DNA of 64,000 nucleotides from Liolophura sinensis (GCF_032854445.1 NC_088300.1:65448984-65512983), one strand, 5' to 3'; shown: positions 22,836 through 34,430, counted from the first letter of the stretch. Program-made: numbers and translations. Notes: a model not told the origin generated them from the letters alone.

Positions 22836-23077
22836 CAACGGGTACATACCTATCTAAACGGTCGACAGCATTATCTCCCCTTGTCCATGGCCGGAGATCT
22901 GTGGCAGGCAGTATAATAGTGATCATAAGTATGCTGTTCTCCGAAAAGCTTAAGCTATCTTTAATGGGTAAGAGTAATGATTAGAATAGCCAAAACATCC
23001 ACTGGATCGTCTACGTTGATCAGATTCAACACAAAACATGTATCTGATTGTATTAACAGATGTGCTTTAAAAAAATC

Positions 23078-23172
23078 GACCCTGTTTCCTCCCACCATTA
23101 TGCTGATCGCCGTCCTATAAGTAAATATTCTATAATACTGCGTGAAATACCATCAAATAAATAAATAAATGA
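23078..23172 (+). mobile_element. SINE type 1, 3'-end fragment
   Basis: cctgtttcctcccaccatta, tgctgatcgccgtcctataa and a diverged 'actgcgtgaaataccatcaa' with AAAT tail. 5' truncated; several substitutions mark it as old. Confidence 0.7.
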
Positions 23173-23309
23173 AAATGAATAGCAAGAGGTGGCGATAATT
23201 TGATTATCGATGTCTCGTTACTGGCAAATACTTAATCACATAGGTTGGGATAAGATAACCCTCGTCGTAAGTGAAAGATAAAATGGTTGTGGCGCCTAAA
23301 TAAAAAGGG

Positions 23310-23347
23310 TTGAGGAGAAAAACCATAGCAGCGAAAACAGTGTAATA
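23310..23347 (-). repeat. Repeat A right end, leading into the 32-bp array
   Basis: ggagaaaaaccatagcagcg and aaaacagtgtaatactgg correspond to the complement of the right end of repeat A. Confidence 0.55.
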
Positions 23348-23475
23348 CTGGGCCAATGGTAGCACGTAACTCCTGAAATCTGGGCCAATGGTAGCACGTA
23401 ACTCCTGAAATCTGGGCCAATGGTAGCACGTAACTCCTGAAATTTGGGCCAATGGTAGCACGTAACTCCTGAAAT
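23348..23475 (-). repeat. 32-bp minisatellite, 4 copies, derived from repeat A
   Basis: Unit ctgggccaatggtagcacgt plus aactcctgaaat, 4 x 32 bp with one substitution. Its complement (atttcaggagttacgtgcta, ccattggcccag) matches the 'atttcaccggttacgtgtga, ccatttgtcag' segment of repeat A, which lies between the segments expanded at 11621 and at 14550. Repeat A continues after the array (ggttttagtccaactgtag). Confidence 0.9.
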
Positions 23476-23564
23476 CTGGCCCCATATGCGTTAACCTCAG
23501 GGTTTTAGTCCAACTGTAGTATGTATGTATGCTTGGGGCTTAGCGTCGAGTAATTTGGTGTACA

Positions 23565-23826
23565 TATATTGTGTCTGAATAAATGCCGCCGCTGAAGTAT
23601 CATACCGAGGACACCAGACACGGCACCCCAAGGAGTCACATTATACTGACACCGGACCAACCAGTCCTGTTTCCTTGCTCTAACCCTTCAGTGCTGAGTG
23701 CCAAGGGAAGCAGCAACAAGTAACAAGACAACAACAGACCTATGTGTCACCCGATCCAGGTTTGATCTCGGGCGTCCCTACTTCAAGGCCGACGGTCTAA
23801 CCATTAGGCCATCGAAACGGAACATC
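23565..23826 (-). mobile_element. SINE type 3 (tRNA-derived head with distinct body)
   Basis: Minus-strand reading begins with a tRNA-like head (gtttcgatggcctaatggtt, A box; cgagatcaaacctggatc, B-box-like). It continues with a body (ggcactcagcactgaagggt, ggaaacaggactggttggtc, cggtgtcagtataatgtgac, ctcggtatgatacttcagcg) that I recall as a recurrent SINE body in mollusc genomes. Length about 260 bp. No target-site duplication was located. Confidence 0.7.
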
Positions 23827-24349
23827 CAAGTGTAGTGTTCACAAGTATTATTTTAGTTAGTAAGCGTCACAAACAAATACATCGTATTCCTTTCCTTGAC
23901 TTGAAGTCCAGATTTCTTCATCCATATGAAAGATTACGTACCTTGTGATTAGTCATGACTGATTCCACCCCAGTGTGCTTATAGTAAAGTCTTTGACATC
24001 AAATACCCATTCTTCTAAAGAATGTAAGCAAACTAAGCAAATCACGTGGGAGTAATCGAAATTATCGAAGATAACAAGACTTGAAAAGAGGCTTCTTTGT
24101 TAGGAGGAATGGTATTAGACGCCTAATCATAAGACATATGTGGACCCCTCCTCCGTTTACGTAAACAAACAAAACAGTTTGATGTTCACTGATATAAGGA
24201 TTTAAATTCTGAGGGTTGGTAGAAGCAGAAGACCTCGATGAAAGCCTATTCCCTGATAAAACCAACAACAGCAGGAATATCGTAGATCGTGTGGGAGCAT
24301 CGTTGTGATACATTTAAGCCTTTATCACATGATATAATTAAATATAAAA
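23827..24349. other. Intergenic DNA, nothing recognised
   Basis: No gene or clear repeat. Confidence 0.5.
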
Positions 24350-24390
24350 ATCTACAGCATAGAGAGTAAAACCAGAGCAGCGAAGACAAG
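24350..24390 (-). repeat. Repeat A, single-copy right end
   Basis: acagcatagagagtaaaacc followed by agagcagcgaagaca. This is a single copy of the sequence that makes up the 48-bp array. Confidence 0.6.
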
Positions 24391-24829
24391 GCTATTATCA
24401 CATTAACAATGTCCTTTCATAAACGATGAGCCGTCACTGCAAATCTATTAAGATCTTTACCTACATAATTAACGAGGTGCTCTGGGTTATCTCCCTTTCC
24501 CCAAGGCAATCATCCGTGCCCTGTGTTGTGTTCTTACTTAATTCAAGCTACGAGTACTCAAGAGCATGAATATTACTTTACCATTTGCATATGCAAATGC
24601 TCAGCTTTGAGATGTTTGCCTTCCCTACCAAAATGTTGAGCTCTTAAAGCTAATTATTTCATGTAGGATCCAAAGATTTTACATCAAAATGTTGTGACGA
24701 CAGTTATTCGTGAAATTACCTTTTAGAACTTGAATCGCTGAAACATCGTAATGCCTTGGTGCAAATCATTCTGTTGAATGGAGTCGCCATCCAAACATAT
24801 CTATGTGTGTCTGCATGTGAGGATAATCA

Positions 24830-24965
24830 AAATTGGTCTCTAATTACGCTTAACATGGGACCAAAGCCTGTATATGTATCATGTTGAGTGGGGCTTTGGA
24901 TATACGCAATTAAAGTGCAGTTAAACCTGAATTTAATCATAAATCTTTTGCGCGCTGAGTGGGTC
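24830..24965 (+). repeat. Repeat B, left-part copy
   Basis: ctctaattacgcttaacatg and tttggatatacgcaattaaa, then agtgcagttaaacctg, align with 8750-8845. Confidence 0.5.
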
Positions 24966-25329
24966 TGCTGTGAGGCTTTGAAACAAAGATATCTTACCTA
25001 TGTATATTTCAGCGGTAAACAAGTTTATGTACATTTCAGCGGTTTGGGTACACTTACTGATATATCCTTAAATAACTGACGTAAGTAGTATATACTCCTG
25101 TGTGTTTCGAGCCCTTATAGTCTGCTCTAACTCGCGTCTGGTGAAGGACTTCCAAAGACGTTTTCTGAAAGAGTAGGTTTGTTGGCGATACAATAGAGCA
25201 GTAGTTAATTGCATAATCCGTTTCGATATCTCAGCAGACTTGATAATACCCGCAGTTGTCGGCATCACTGGTTTTCTGGCAGCGATTTTTCTCTTCAGGT
25301 GTTAAGGTCAAATCTCTTATGTACAGAAG

Positions 25330-25760
25330 GAGTTAGATCAAGGCGGTTAGTAAGTGAGTGTGACTGGTAAGTTGGGGTGTACACGCTCGGGGGAGCTGAA
25401 CCCCTAAGAGTGTCCCCTCAGAGAAGGATTAACTACCTACTTGATACACCACACCTGCGTCTTTTGTGCCCACCTTTGTAAAGCGGGTCTGATAATAGAC
25501 ATCAGGGCCAGGACACTTACCCACCATTATGACCCAACAATGCAAACGTTCACCTTGTAGTTAATTTTCCACACTTTAGGTGTCATTACGCTGGATTACC
25601 TCGTCCTGGGTGGATGGTCTTATAAACTGGCCTAAGGGTAGTCGCTGCTCCCCCCGCCCGGTCATGTTTTGTGCATGGTAGCATTCACAGGTACCGTGTT
25701 TGCTCGGCTTTACACGGCTGGGTGTGGGGTGTTTGTACGGTTAAAGTACTCTGTCAATGA
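25330..25760. promoter_or_regulatory. Candidate regulatory island, function unknown
   Basis: GC-richer, non-repetitive stretch in AT-rich surroundings with a locally symmetric segment (cgctcgggggagctgaacccctaagagtg near 25386-25414, a GGGG/CCCC stem). No open frame of note. Confidence 0.22.
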
Positions 25761-25904
25761 TTTCTGTTAGGTAAAGTAAAGAATGAATGTTAAATAGATT
25801 TACATTTTGAAGACCGTGTGTGAAAATATGCGATACATTATACATTGTGATTGGTTAGGAGTCTGTTTAGCCGTCCCATCAAACAACCCTGGGGCAATCG
25901 AGAA

Positions 25905-26065
25905 CCATAAAGGACGTTCCAGGTAAATAATCTCAACGTACAACACAAACCACCAAAACCTAAGAAAGTATACAATGTAAGACTTAGGGACGGGGTCATT
26001 TCCAGAGAAGTAGTCGACAGTTTTCAGTTATGGCGGAAAGACACATACAAAGATGTTTTCGTCGC
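25905..26065 (-). repeat. Repeat B, right-part copy on the minus strand
   Basis: ggacgttccaggtaaataat, accaaaacctaagaaagtat, cgacagttttcagttatggc and ggaaagacac are the complement of repeat B. Confidence 0.6.
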
Positions 26066-27235
26066 ATTTATTTAATGAGAATCTCTTATCTTGTTGTTAA
26101 TCAAACGTCAGTTTCTCAGTTACGCTTTGTTTTCAACTGTTCTTATCTCAAAAACGGTGCTTTTTTTTTCAACATGATGCGTATACATCCCCTAGCACCG
26201 GGCGGAGTTAAGTAGAATTGAACACAACTATATATGAAACGTCGTCAGATATTCGGGACATTTATTTTCATTACAAAATTGAACATGGCATATTTTGTAT
26301 TCATGACTTGTTATATAATAGGCAATTGTTACCGAACCACTGCATATTGAGGAAGGAAGGATGGCTGCATCCATTAACAACATCAGGAAGAGGTTATTTC
26401 ACATGCAGGTCAAATTAGGGCAGATACAATTCCTACACCCACCAAAAATCGACCACCTCATGCATGATCAACAATTACCATACTCGTTTTCAACGCAGCC
26501 ATTAAACTACTAATTTCCATAAAAAAAATTAATGTGTAGTTTCAGTTTTAGTCGCCAATGAGAATACGGCATGTACTTTTGCTATTTTTTCAGAAGATAA
26601 TTAAATATTTATCATTATCAACCCAAAGTCATAATTACTATGTTTACATTCCTTCCTATGATACTCAGAATTGAACCACAGAAGGGCAGGATTTGGAACA
26701 AGCTGTTACATGAACTCAAATCTATGATTTCCAAATCATTTTCCCAGTGGAAATTATAGGCTGACACATCTTGTGTCTCTTTCTGTCTCCTTATTTCCAT
26801 GCACGTGACTCCTTAATGTTTAATTTTGTTCTATATATTAATGTGTTTTGAAATATCTTATAATTTCGTTACACATGGTCAACTTTATAATATAGTAAAA
26901 ACCAAATTTTCCCTTTTCTGGACTTTTAAATGTTCTCATTTTTTGCAATGATCAACAAGAGTTCAAAATCACAGAAAATTCTACACTGTTCATCGGTTTG
27001 GAAGCTTTTTACCTGTTTGTGCTTAGGAGACGTAAATCGGTAAAGTGGACGGGGATGATTTTTAATACCTTTTCTCCCGCCACAAGCACTTTTCTCTCAG
27101 AATAGACTGATGTGGTGCCTTTTAAAAATACAGTTATATGAAGTTCACTGACATCATTTCAATCTTCGGAATGTTGGTATGCATGTTGAATATTTTAATT
27201 TTTAAGATTTAACGATTTAGCTAAATTACCAAGTT
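26066..27235. other. AT-rich intergenic DNA, nothing recognised
   Basis: No gene or clear repeat. Confidence 0.5.
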
Positions 27236-27965
27236 AATGTTAGAACTGTAAATAACTAATCAGCTCAGCTGTGTCGTTAATTCGTGAAATATGACGTGCA
27301 AAATATCGCGTGGTTGACAGTCTAGCATTAATTCTGCTTAATCACTCCACACGAGCTCTGCTGCGAATTGCGTGTGTCTTGTTGGAATCCTGATTCGAGA
27401 CGCTCCATTCGTCTCTTACAGAAGCGTTGACGGACGGGTAATTAGTTAACTTTTGTAGTTGGTAAACCGCTCTATTTGGCCGTGTCTAGTTAAAACTGAC
27501 CCGAGGCAAAGGCGCTCGACTTCAGATTCGAAGACTACGGTATACGAGGCGCTCATTAAACAAACGGTACACCGGAGTAATTAGAAAATTGTCAAAGGCC
27601 GATCGGTTTGATGTTGTTTTGGTTCACGTCTCACCAATGACTTCTAATTGTTAGAGCAATAACACTTCCATCGGCCGTCCCTGCGCTGGGAACGTCGCTA
27701 GGCTTGTGGACCCAGCAAGAGACATCCGCCTGGCATCGTCATGCCGCGTGACGTCTTGAGGCAGAATTCCTCGTCTCTTTGTGGTAGTCACGTCTTAAAA
27801 ATCGTCGCCTCGCTTTCAGGTCATCTTGACAGTCTTAGCTACTGCCTTGAGGTGACGTAGGCGTTGTTGCAACAATAGATTCCAGGTAGTTTGCATTGAT
27901 AATATGTGGCGTCATGTAAACCAGCCTGCTTGTCAGCCAGCAGTCACCAGTCCAAGGAGGTCTCG
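27236..27965. promoter_or_regulatory. Candidate enhancer block (high-complexity island)
   Basis: About 700 bp of GC-richer, non-repetitive DNA with clustered homeodomain and Fox-type motifs: TAATTAGTTAAC (27439-27450), Fox-type TTAAACAAAC (27556-27565), gtaattag near 27577 and cttctaattgttag near 27642. It has no long open frame. It sits 16 kb upstream of Nkx2-1, in the range of distal enhancers of developmental genes. Confidence 0.32.
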
Positions 27966-28670
27966 TTAAGAAAGATGGTTTATAGATATAAGGATGCCCC
28001 TTTGGTTGTCATGCGCATGTTATGACGAACCGACACGTTCTTGACTAGTGGCATAGCTCATGTCAGCAATGTCACGATTTATGTCTCTTAATTTGCCTGC
28101 AATTTAACAGTAAATGAACTTTCGGACCCCATAATTATTTAATTAGTTTACAAATTAACACTGAAACCCTCTGTAAAAGAAATTGAAAATGGTTGTAAAT
28201 ATTCTTGAAAAAGGCATTAAATGCCGCCAATGATTCAATCAAATCGTCACTATTAGGTTTAGTAACTTAAACACTATGTTGCATATTAGCAACTGACCGT
28301 GATACTGATCAAGTATGACGTTACATCATGTGTATCCTTTACTTCAGTCGCGGTTTTTCTTGGTATTATCCATGACTATGCTCAAACTTGCAAGTTGATG
28401 ACAAAGTTATAATATTCAAATTTGTGGTAAGTACTGCCGGTTATGATATTCAAATTTATTTTAACCACAGCATTAGATCTGCATTTTAAAAACTGATTAC
28501 CTTTTATGTGATAGAAGTTTCTATCACATAAATTCAAGAGATCGGGGAATATATTTCACAAAATTTTGGGAAAACATCGGGTTTGAGCGACAAATCTGTT
28601 TGAAAAAGGGTGTGTATTTCTTCTGACGGGGCAGAGAAACTGTAGTTCACTGGAAAGCCTATTTATCAGA
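27966..28670. other. AT-rich intergenic DNA
   Basis: No gene. A short direct repeat with 'tgatattcaaattt' near 28410 and 28444, and a small inverted repeat 'gtgatagaagtttctatcac' at about 28507-28526 that could form a perfect hairpin. Confidence 0.5.
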
Positions 28671-28860
28671 CTTTATAGCTGCATTTTATTTACCTAATAC
28701 TGCTTCGCCGTTGGGGAGGGGGGGGGGAGTATATGTTGTTCATTTTTAAGCATTTACATGAAGAATTGGTGGGTAAACTGATAATAGCCAAAATTTCACC
28801 GGTGACATGTGATCGCGACTGCTCTGGTTTTTACTCTGTTTGGCAAGTTACTGGCCAGCT
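28671..28860 (+). repeat. Interspersed repeat A, near-complete copy with G-rich tract
   Basis: tttaagcatttacatgaaga, gggtaaactgataatagcca, aaatttcaccggtgacatgt and gcgactgctctggtttttac follow repeat A. A GGGGA(G)10 tract lies at about 28713-28727 where other copies have 'gctcgggcg' or 'gctgggcg'. Confidence 0.65.
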
Positions 28861-30637
28861 TTCTCGTGTATGAAGCACCGACATACACGCCACATTGTTA
28901 GAAGAGAATTAAGCGTTCTTCCAACCACATCGAGAAACACGTGAGACCCTCGAAGTTCACTTTTTGTCACCAATGCCCCACAAACAATGAGAGCTAGAGA
29001 ATGTATAAATTACCTGTCCAGGGATAATATTTACAGCTACTATCACGCTCTAATTCTTGTTAAAATTTGCTCTCTTCATGTTTATGTAAAGTTATTTTAA
29101 TTCTTTTTTATGATTTAATAAATCTGAGAAGGAATGGTCAGTCTAAAAATCCCCAGGCAGATCTTATTCACAGTTTACATATATGTCATCTCATCATCTC
29201 TTTGTGTAAGCGTTCCTTTTTATCTAAAAATTGCAATCTTGTGGATGTATGGTCATGACATAGTATACTTAATGTCGATGGATGACACTTCAATTTGTCT
29301 CTTCGATTGTATTAAGTCATACATACACCTGGGGTCATTCATTTATGGCATGACACTACTTGTGTATTCGTATACTGAAGTGTCATAAGTGTTTCGCGTA
29401 CAAGATTCGCGATAAGTGTTCAAAATAAGTGATAATTTCTTGCACGTGTCTCCTCACCTAAACTGTGAGGACAGATAGCAGGTTATTGTTTGTGCTCTCG
29501 GAAGTCGTAAATATCAACCCCGGAGACAAATGAGCAAGTTTATAAGCAACAGCGAGCAACATGTGTTTAATACCCCGATGGGCCTTATATGCTTATGTTC
29601 ACAGGTTTTTAATGACGTGTTTATCGTTTGTTGTCGTTAAGTGATAATTACAAGGCACCGCTATGGCGCTCGGTTCAGCGGAATCAAATCTTTTGTCACA
29701 CACCACCGTGATATATCGGGACAACACCAACCGTGTAATATATCCGACAAAAATGGAAACTATTTCTCATTGTTAAGCCGAGGTAAACATATTTCATGGA
29801 GATGTTACCGTATTCTTTTCGCCATATCAAAGCCCCTTATAACCCACTGGTGAAGCCACACGGTTCACCTGTTTTGGATGCCCCTATACATTGCACTTTA
29901 TACCACAGAATCGCGAATCAAGCAGTAATGCGATATTCCACGGCTTTCATCTTCCTGTATCACTTCAGAGTGTAAAATAACCCAAATGCTGTGGGCTGCG
30001 CTTTCTATAGCTCACAGGTGTTCGATTGACGATTAATACAAATTTACACGTGATTGCATCTGAATGCTGAGGCATCACTGTGGGCAAAGTCTCAGCGCCG
30101 GAAGTAAACGTTACCCCTCGTTTGAACCAAGACTCACCAGGACTTGTTGTGTAGTACAACAAAAGACTCACAGAGCGTAGAATCGTTCGTGTCAACCAGT
30201 ACGCTTAACAGGTGTACACAAAAACATGCGTTAATGGTATTAAGCAAACTGGAATTTACGCAATTGCTAAAGGTTTGCACATATAGAAAGGATACAAGGA
30301 GTCCGAAAGGGTGATGGCGAGATTGTACATGTATGAGAAACCCGTTACTTAAGGTTAATAATAATAATAATAATAATGATATTAATGAACAGATGTGTTA
30401 ATAAATCTTTATTTCAGACTGAACGTTCAAAACCGTATCTATAGTGATGGTACAAAGATTCGTAAGGCTACAATAGTAAACGCTACTTAGATTTGTAACA
30501 GCGAAGGTCATTTACGCAGATCATGTGGTATCGTTTGGAGATCAAAAGACTGGCGCAGTAGTGATCTGGTGAAACGGATGATTTAACCAGCATAACGTTT
30601 TAGCTTCTGAATGAGCCTGTTCTAACATACTAATCAT
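28861..30637. other. Intergenic DNA, nothing recognised
   Basis: No gene. A short (TAA)n tract lies at about 30357-30376. Confidence 0.5.
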
Positions 30638-30650
30638 CATTATGCATAAA

Positions 30651-30917
30651 GGGGCCTCCGTGGCTCAGTCGGTTAGCACGCTAGCGCAGCGTAATGACCC
30701 AGGAGCCTCTCAGCAATGCGGTCGCTGTGAGTTCAAGTCCAGCTCATGCTGTCTTCCTCTCCGGCCGTAAGTGGGAAGGTTTTCAGCAACCTGCGGATGG
30801 TCGTGGGTTTCCCCCGGGCTGTGCCCGGTTTCCACCCACCATAATGCTGGCCGCCGTCGTATAAGTGAAATATTCTTGAGTATGGCGTAAAACACCAATC
30901 AAATAAATAAATAAATA
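30651..30917 (+). mobile_element. SINE type 1, full-length young copy with 13-bp target-site duplication
   Basis: Complete structure: A box tggctcagtcggttagc, B box gagttcaagtccagc, body (ggccgtaagtgggaaggttt, tgcggatggtcgtgggttt, ccaccataatgctggccgcc), 3' end (attcttgagtatggcg) and AAAT tail. The 13-bp flank cattatgcataaa is identical at 30638-30650 and 30918-30930. About 267 bp long; the best reference copy of this family in the window. Confidence 0.95.
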
Positions 30918-30930
30918 CATTATGCATAAA

Positions 30931-31382
30931 ACTTTTATTGGCTGATAGATCTGGCAAAAAAAACTTGTGAATGTTGATCTTTCTTATATATAATTCATAA
31001 ATAAGTAGCTCATTTTATTAAAGTGTTGTTATGTCATCACAACCCATTGGCCCACAACATAAGTTAATACACGAAGTAAGAGTAAGTTAAAAATCCTTGA
31101 CCGTACATAAGGCGTTGAACGTCATTCAAATAAATAAGTACTAAAATTATATGAGATGAAATAAATGAGATGTAGGGTCTATATTGGATAAGGCAAGTTA
31201 TAAGAAAATTTTAATGCATTTTGTTAAAGTTACATTTTTAGAAATCCAAGTGTAGTTAAAACTGATTCCAAGTTTTCCAATGGAATAGATTATATTCCTC
31301 TTATAATTCAATTCTATAAATACCCTCCGAGATTTCAAAAGTGAAATTCTGTCTTCTTTTTATGTACTATTTTAATTAATTT
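30931..31382. other. AT-rich DNA between two convergent SINEs
   Basis: No gene or repeat recognised. Confidence 0.5.
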
Positions 31383-31650
31383 ATCTATTTGTTTGATTGG
31401 TGTTATACGGCGTACCTGAGAATATTTTACTAATACGACGGTGGCCAGTATTATGGTGGAGGAAAGCGGGACAGAGCCAGACCCATGACCATCCGCAGAC
31501 CCATGACCATCCGCAGACCCATAACCATCCGCACCTTCCCATGCACGTATGTCCGGAGAGGAAGTCAGCCTGAGCTTCGCTTGTACTCACGGCGACCGCA
31601 TTGGCGAGAGGCTGCTGGGTCATTACCTCGGCCACGGAGGCCCCTCGATT
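31383..31650 (-). mobile_element. SINE type 1, minus-strand copy with an internal 18-bp triplication
   Basis: Complement of the family from tail (tttatctatttgtttgattg) to 5' end (cacggaggcccc). The tRNA head is shortened near the A box (ggccgaggtaatgaccc read on the minus strand). An 18-bp unit agacccatgaccatccgc is present three times in tandem (31479-31532), once with a substitution. The full copy at 30651 has this segment once, inverted. Confidence 0.88.
31479..31532. repeat. 18-bp tandem triplication inside a SINE
   Basis: Three consecutive copies of agacccatgaccatccgc, the third with 'ataacc'. A small-scale example of tandem growth inside a dispersed element. Confidence 0.93.
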
Positions 31651-32540
31651 TTTAATATGAATAAGATGAAAAAGTAATTCTACGTTATAGGTGTTTGTTT
31701 TGGTGGGAGTCAGAATACTCATTAATAACATAAGACATTAATTGCTGGAGCTGGGAATTAAGACAGAGTTGTCCTTAATACTTTATATCTGGCTATCTTG
31801 TTATAAATGTTTACATTAAGCCGCCTGTGTTGGCCTTTGTGTTTATCGTCTTGTGTGGCTGGTTTCTCCAGTACCCCATATATCACTGGCAGAAGACGTT
31901 AAGCATCACCCCTTTTTGTTAAACCACGTTATGTTTCACAGCTCATTACACCTCGAGGACTGGATTATGGCAAAACTTGTTCTTATATTTCCTCGATTGG
32001 TTCTTGAAGTCGAGGATTATAATATAATCAAAGATCAGTTCCGCCCATCCATTACCTTTTCCGAGTAAACCACATGGTACAAGTGCCATTTTCAAGTGCG
32101 CATGTCTGATGGCGGGATTACATCTACATTGACTGCAGACGCAGACGACACACAAACATCGATCACGTGGTACGAACTCTGAGTGTCTGAACGGCAAGCC
32201 GGCTGGAACAGCGTTCTGTGTATTGCCACAGTCACAATGAAAATTACCGATAACGGGTTCTTAATTATACAAAGGTGACATTGTGATAACGTCTGTTAAT
32301 TGTCAAAGAACATTGATTAAAATGTACTTTATCTAACGTACGCATAGGGAGACTGGAAACCCCTTTTTCTCAAAAGATTTTCCTTGTGTATTTTTTTATT
32401 TATTTTGGCTCATGTATTTCCTTTACTGAAAGGAATTTTGCGATATTAAACTTTGACGACAATTTTCCTTGTAGTTTCACAACTTCTTAAAAAGATGACA
32501 TAAACACGCGTGTCATTTGGTGTCACATCTAAAAATCAGA
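31651..32540. other. Intergenic DNA with two NK2-like sites
   Basis: No gene. Two direct NK2-type half sites, CAAGTG at 32080-32085 and TCAAGTG at 32092-32098, lie 12 bp apart. Confidence 0.45.
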
Positions 32541-33045
32541 CTATTTATATAGTGATTGTCGAATCAGCCAGAAAACATAATGTCAACCAGAGCAATTAAC
32601 TCTGCTGACGTTTGTGTTTATTTGCAGATTGACAAGCTAATTACAGTTGGCGTGACTTTGGACCTGTGATATCGTCTGGCTGACAAAAAAAGACGTGCTA
32701 AATGCCATAGAAAGGATACTGCTTTGGTGTTGGTCATTACATCTTGCGATGCATCTGCCAATGAGAAATAAATTGACTATCAGACCGGCCACTGGGAGGG
32801 AATATGTTTTACATTATACCTGTGAGGCTGGCGCTGTTCAACCCTAGCCCTAACCTTTGTCCGTCGCAAATCGATCAGGCCAACAATTAGGTCCCCTCTT
32901 TTAGACTTCAATACAATAATGCACAGAGACAAATCCTTCCAAATGCTCCCCGTCCGGCCTTCCCGCTGGGGTCTTGCTGCTTTTCAATTCATTGGGCCGC
33001 TAGCGGACATTTTATAATTGACCGACTCTGTATCCGCGCGCAGCA
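32541..33045. promoter_or_regulatory. Candidate enhancer block
   Basis: Non-repetitive, GC-richer island with homeodomain-type motifs: gctaattacagttgg near 32636, tttataattgacc near 33010 and caattcattgg near 32985. No recognisable coding sequence. Confidence 0.28.
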
Positions 33046-34289
33046 GATGTCAAATGAACAAAACAGACGACACAATCACTAAAGCGGGAACAGTCAGAAG
33101 TGATGACGCGTCCTGCACTCCCAAACTGCCTAATCTGCAGAAAGAAAACCCTTCTTGGACACCAACAGAAATCACTTTAATTGCTGTAAATCAGTTAATG
33201 GACGCACTGTGTCTCAATCTACTCTTCCTGTGATCCACAAACCATAGCCTGGATTCTGCCCCTCACTCAGTATAGTTTAGGCATATAACTCATCAATTCG
33301 GTCATGATAACTTTCAGATTTGGGCAAAGCGAGCGACTTGTAAAACACAGGGAAACATTTTGGACGTTCATCTTCGGAGTCGCCCTATACTAGTGAAAAA
33401 TTAGTATAACGCATAGTTTTAAGTGGTTAAAAGTTAAGTCTAGGTAATTTCAATGCCCCGCCCCCTCCAGTCGGACCCCCACCTACACCAACCTGTAAAA
33501 TCTGACTGCCATCTTACATCCGGGTGTAAACATTCAAAGTATGATAGATACGTATGTTTTATTTCCGACACAGAAATGGCCTATATCACATTCAATGAAA
33601 AATATATAATAAAGTATAGTAGGTCTAATGTAATAAGTGAAATAGCAATCAATCGAATAAACAAGACTTATCGAATTGTCATAACAAGACTGGTTGATCA
33701 TAAACTTTTATCATGTTTCCTTTTTGTTGTGAATAAAAAAGTTATTTGTAAAAATAATAAAGATTACTGAAATATAGCATTTCAAACATTACTTAGTTGG
33801 TTTAGTTTGCTCACATGAACGAAAGCATGAATAAGCAAACCTTGTCTATCCTGCATGAACTCATGTATCACGTGATCACGACTTCATCGGTAAAAAAAAC
33901 CTATTTGGTACACCATGCATCGCTCTGTTTTGGAGGCATTTTGTTTAGTAATCCAGCTGTTCATCCCCAAAATGATGCAACATGTCACAGTGTTTTGTGG
34001 ATTTTGTGATCTAACTTCCCGACATTGTTTATTAATTGGATCGATTCTAGAGCAGAGTGCCATCGACCTCCATGAAGAGCACTGGAGCCAGGCGGGCCAC
34101 AGATTGAAGTTCACGCCGAAATATTAGAGACCTATAGTTATAAGTTACAAAATGAAACCTGTGACTTGTAACTTCAAAGTAGAATTAGTTTACCTATGCT
34201 AGTTTGAAGTCGCAATTTACAAGTTGAACTTCTAACTTCTAACTAAATGTCTATAATAACGACTAAGACATACGGGAGCTTATAACTTG
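33046..34289. other. Intergenic DNA, nothing recognised
   Basis: Open frames in this stretch, up to about 105 codons, have no recognisable domains. Short self-complementary words built on 'aagttacaa/ttgtaactt' occur near 34140-34260. Confidence 0.45.
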
Positions 34290-34430
34290 CAGCACAGAGA
34301 GTAAAACCAGAACAATGATGCCAGTATGATACTTGACAAATCCGTCCACTTGTCAGTTTGCTTCATTTAGTGCTCTTTTCTAACCGTCAATGTATATATG
34401 CATCATAGTATTGATGTGATGTCATAGCTG
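34290..34430 (-). repeat. Interspersed repeat A, right part
   Basis: gcagcacagagagtaaaacc, agaacaatgatgccagtatg and cttgtcagtttgcttcattt follow repeat A in complement orientation. Confidence 0.6.
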
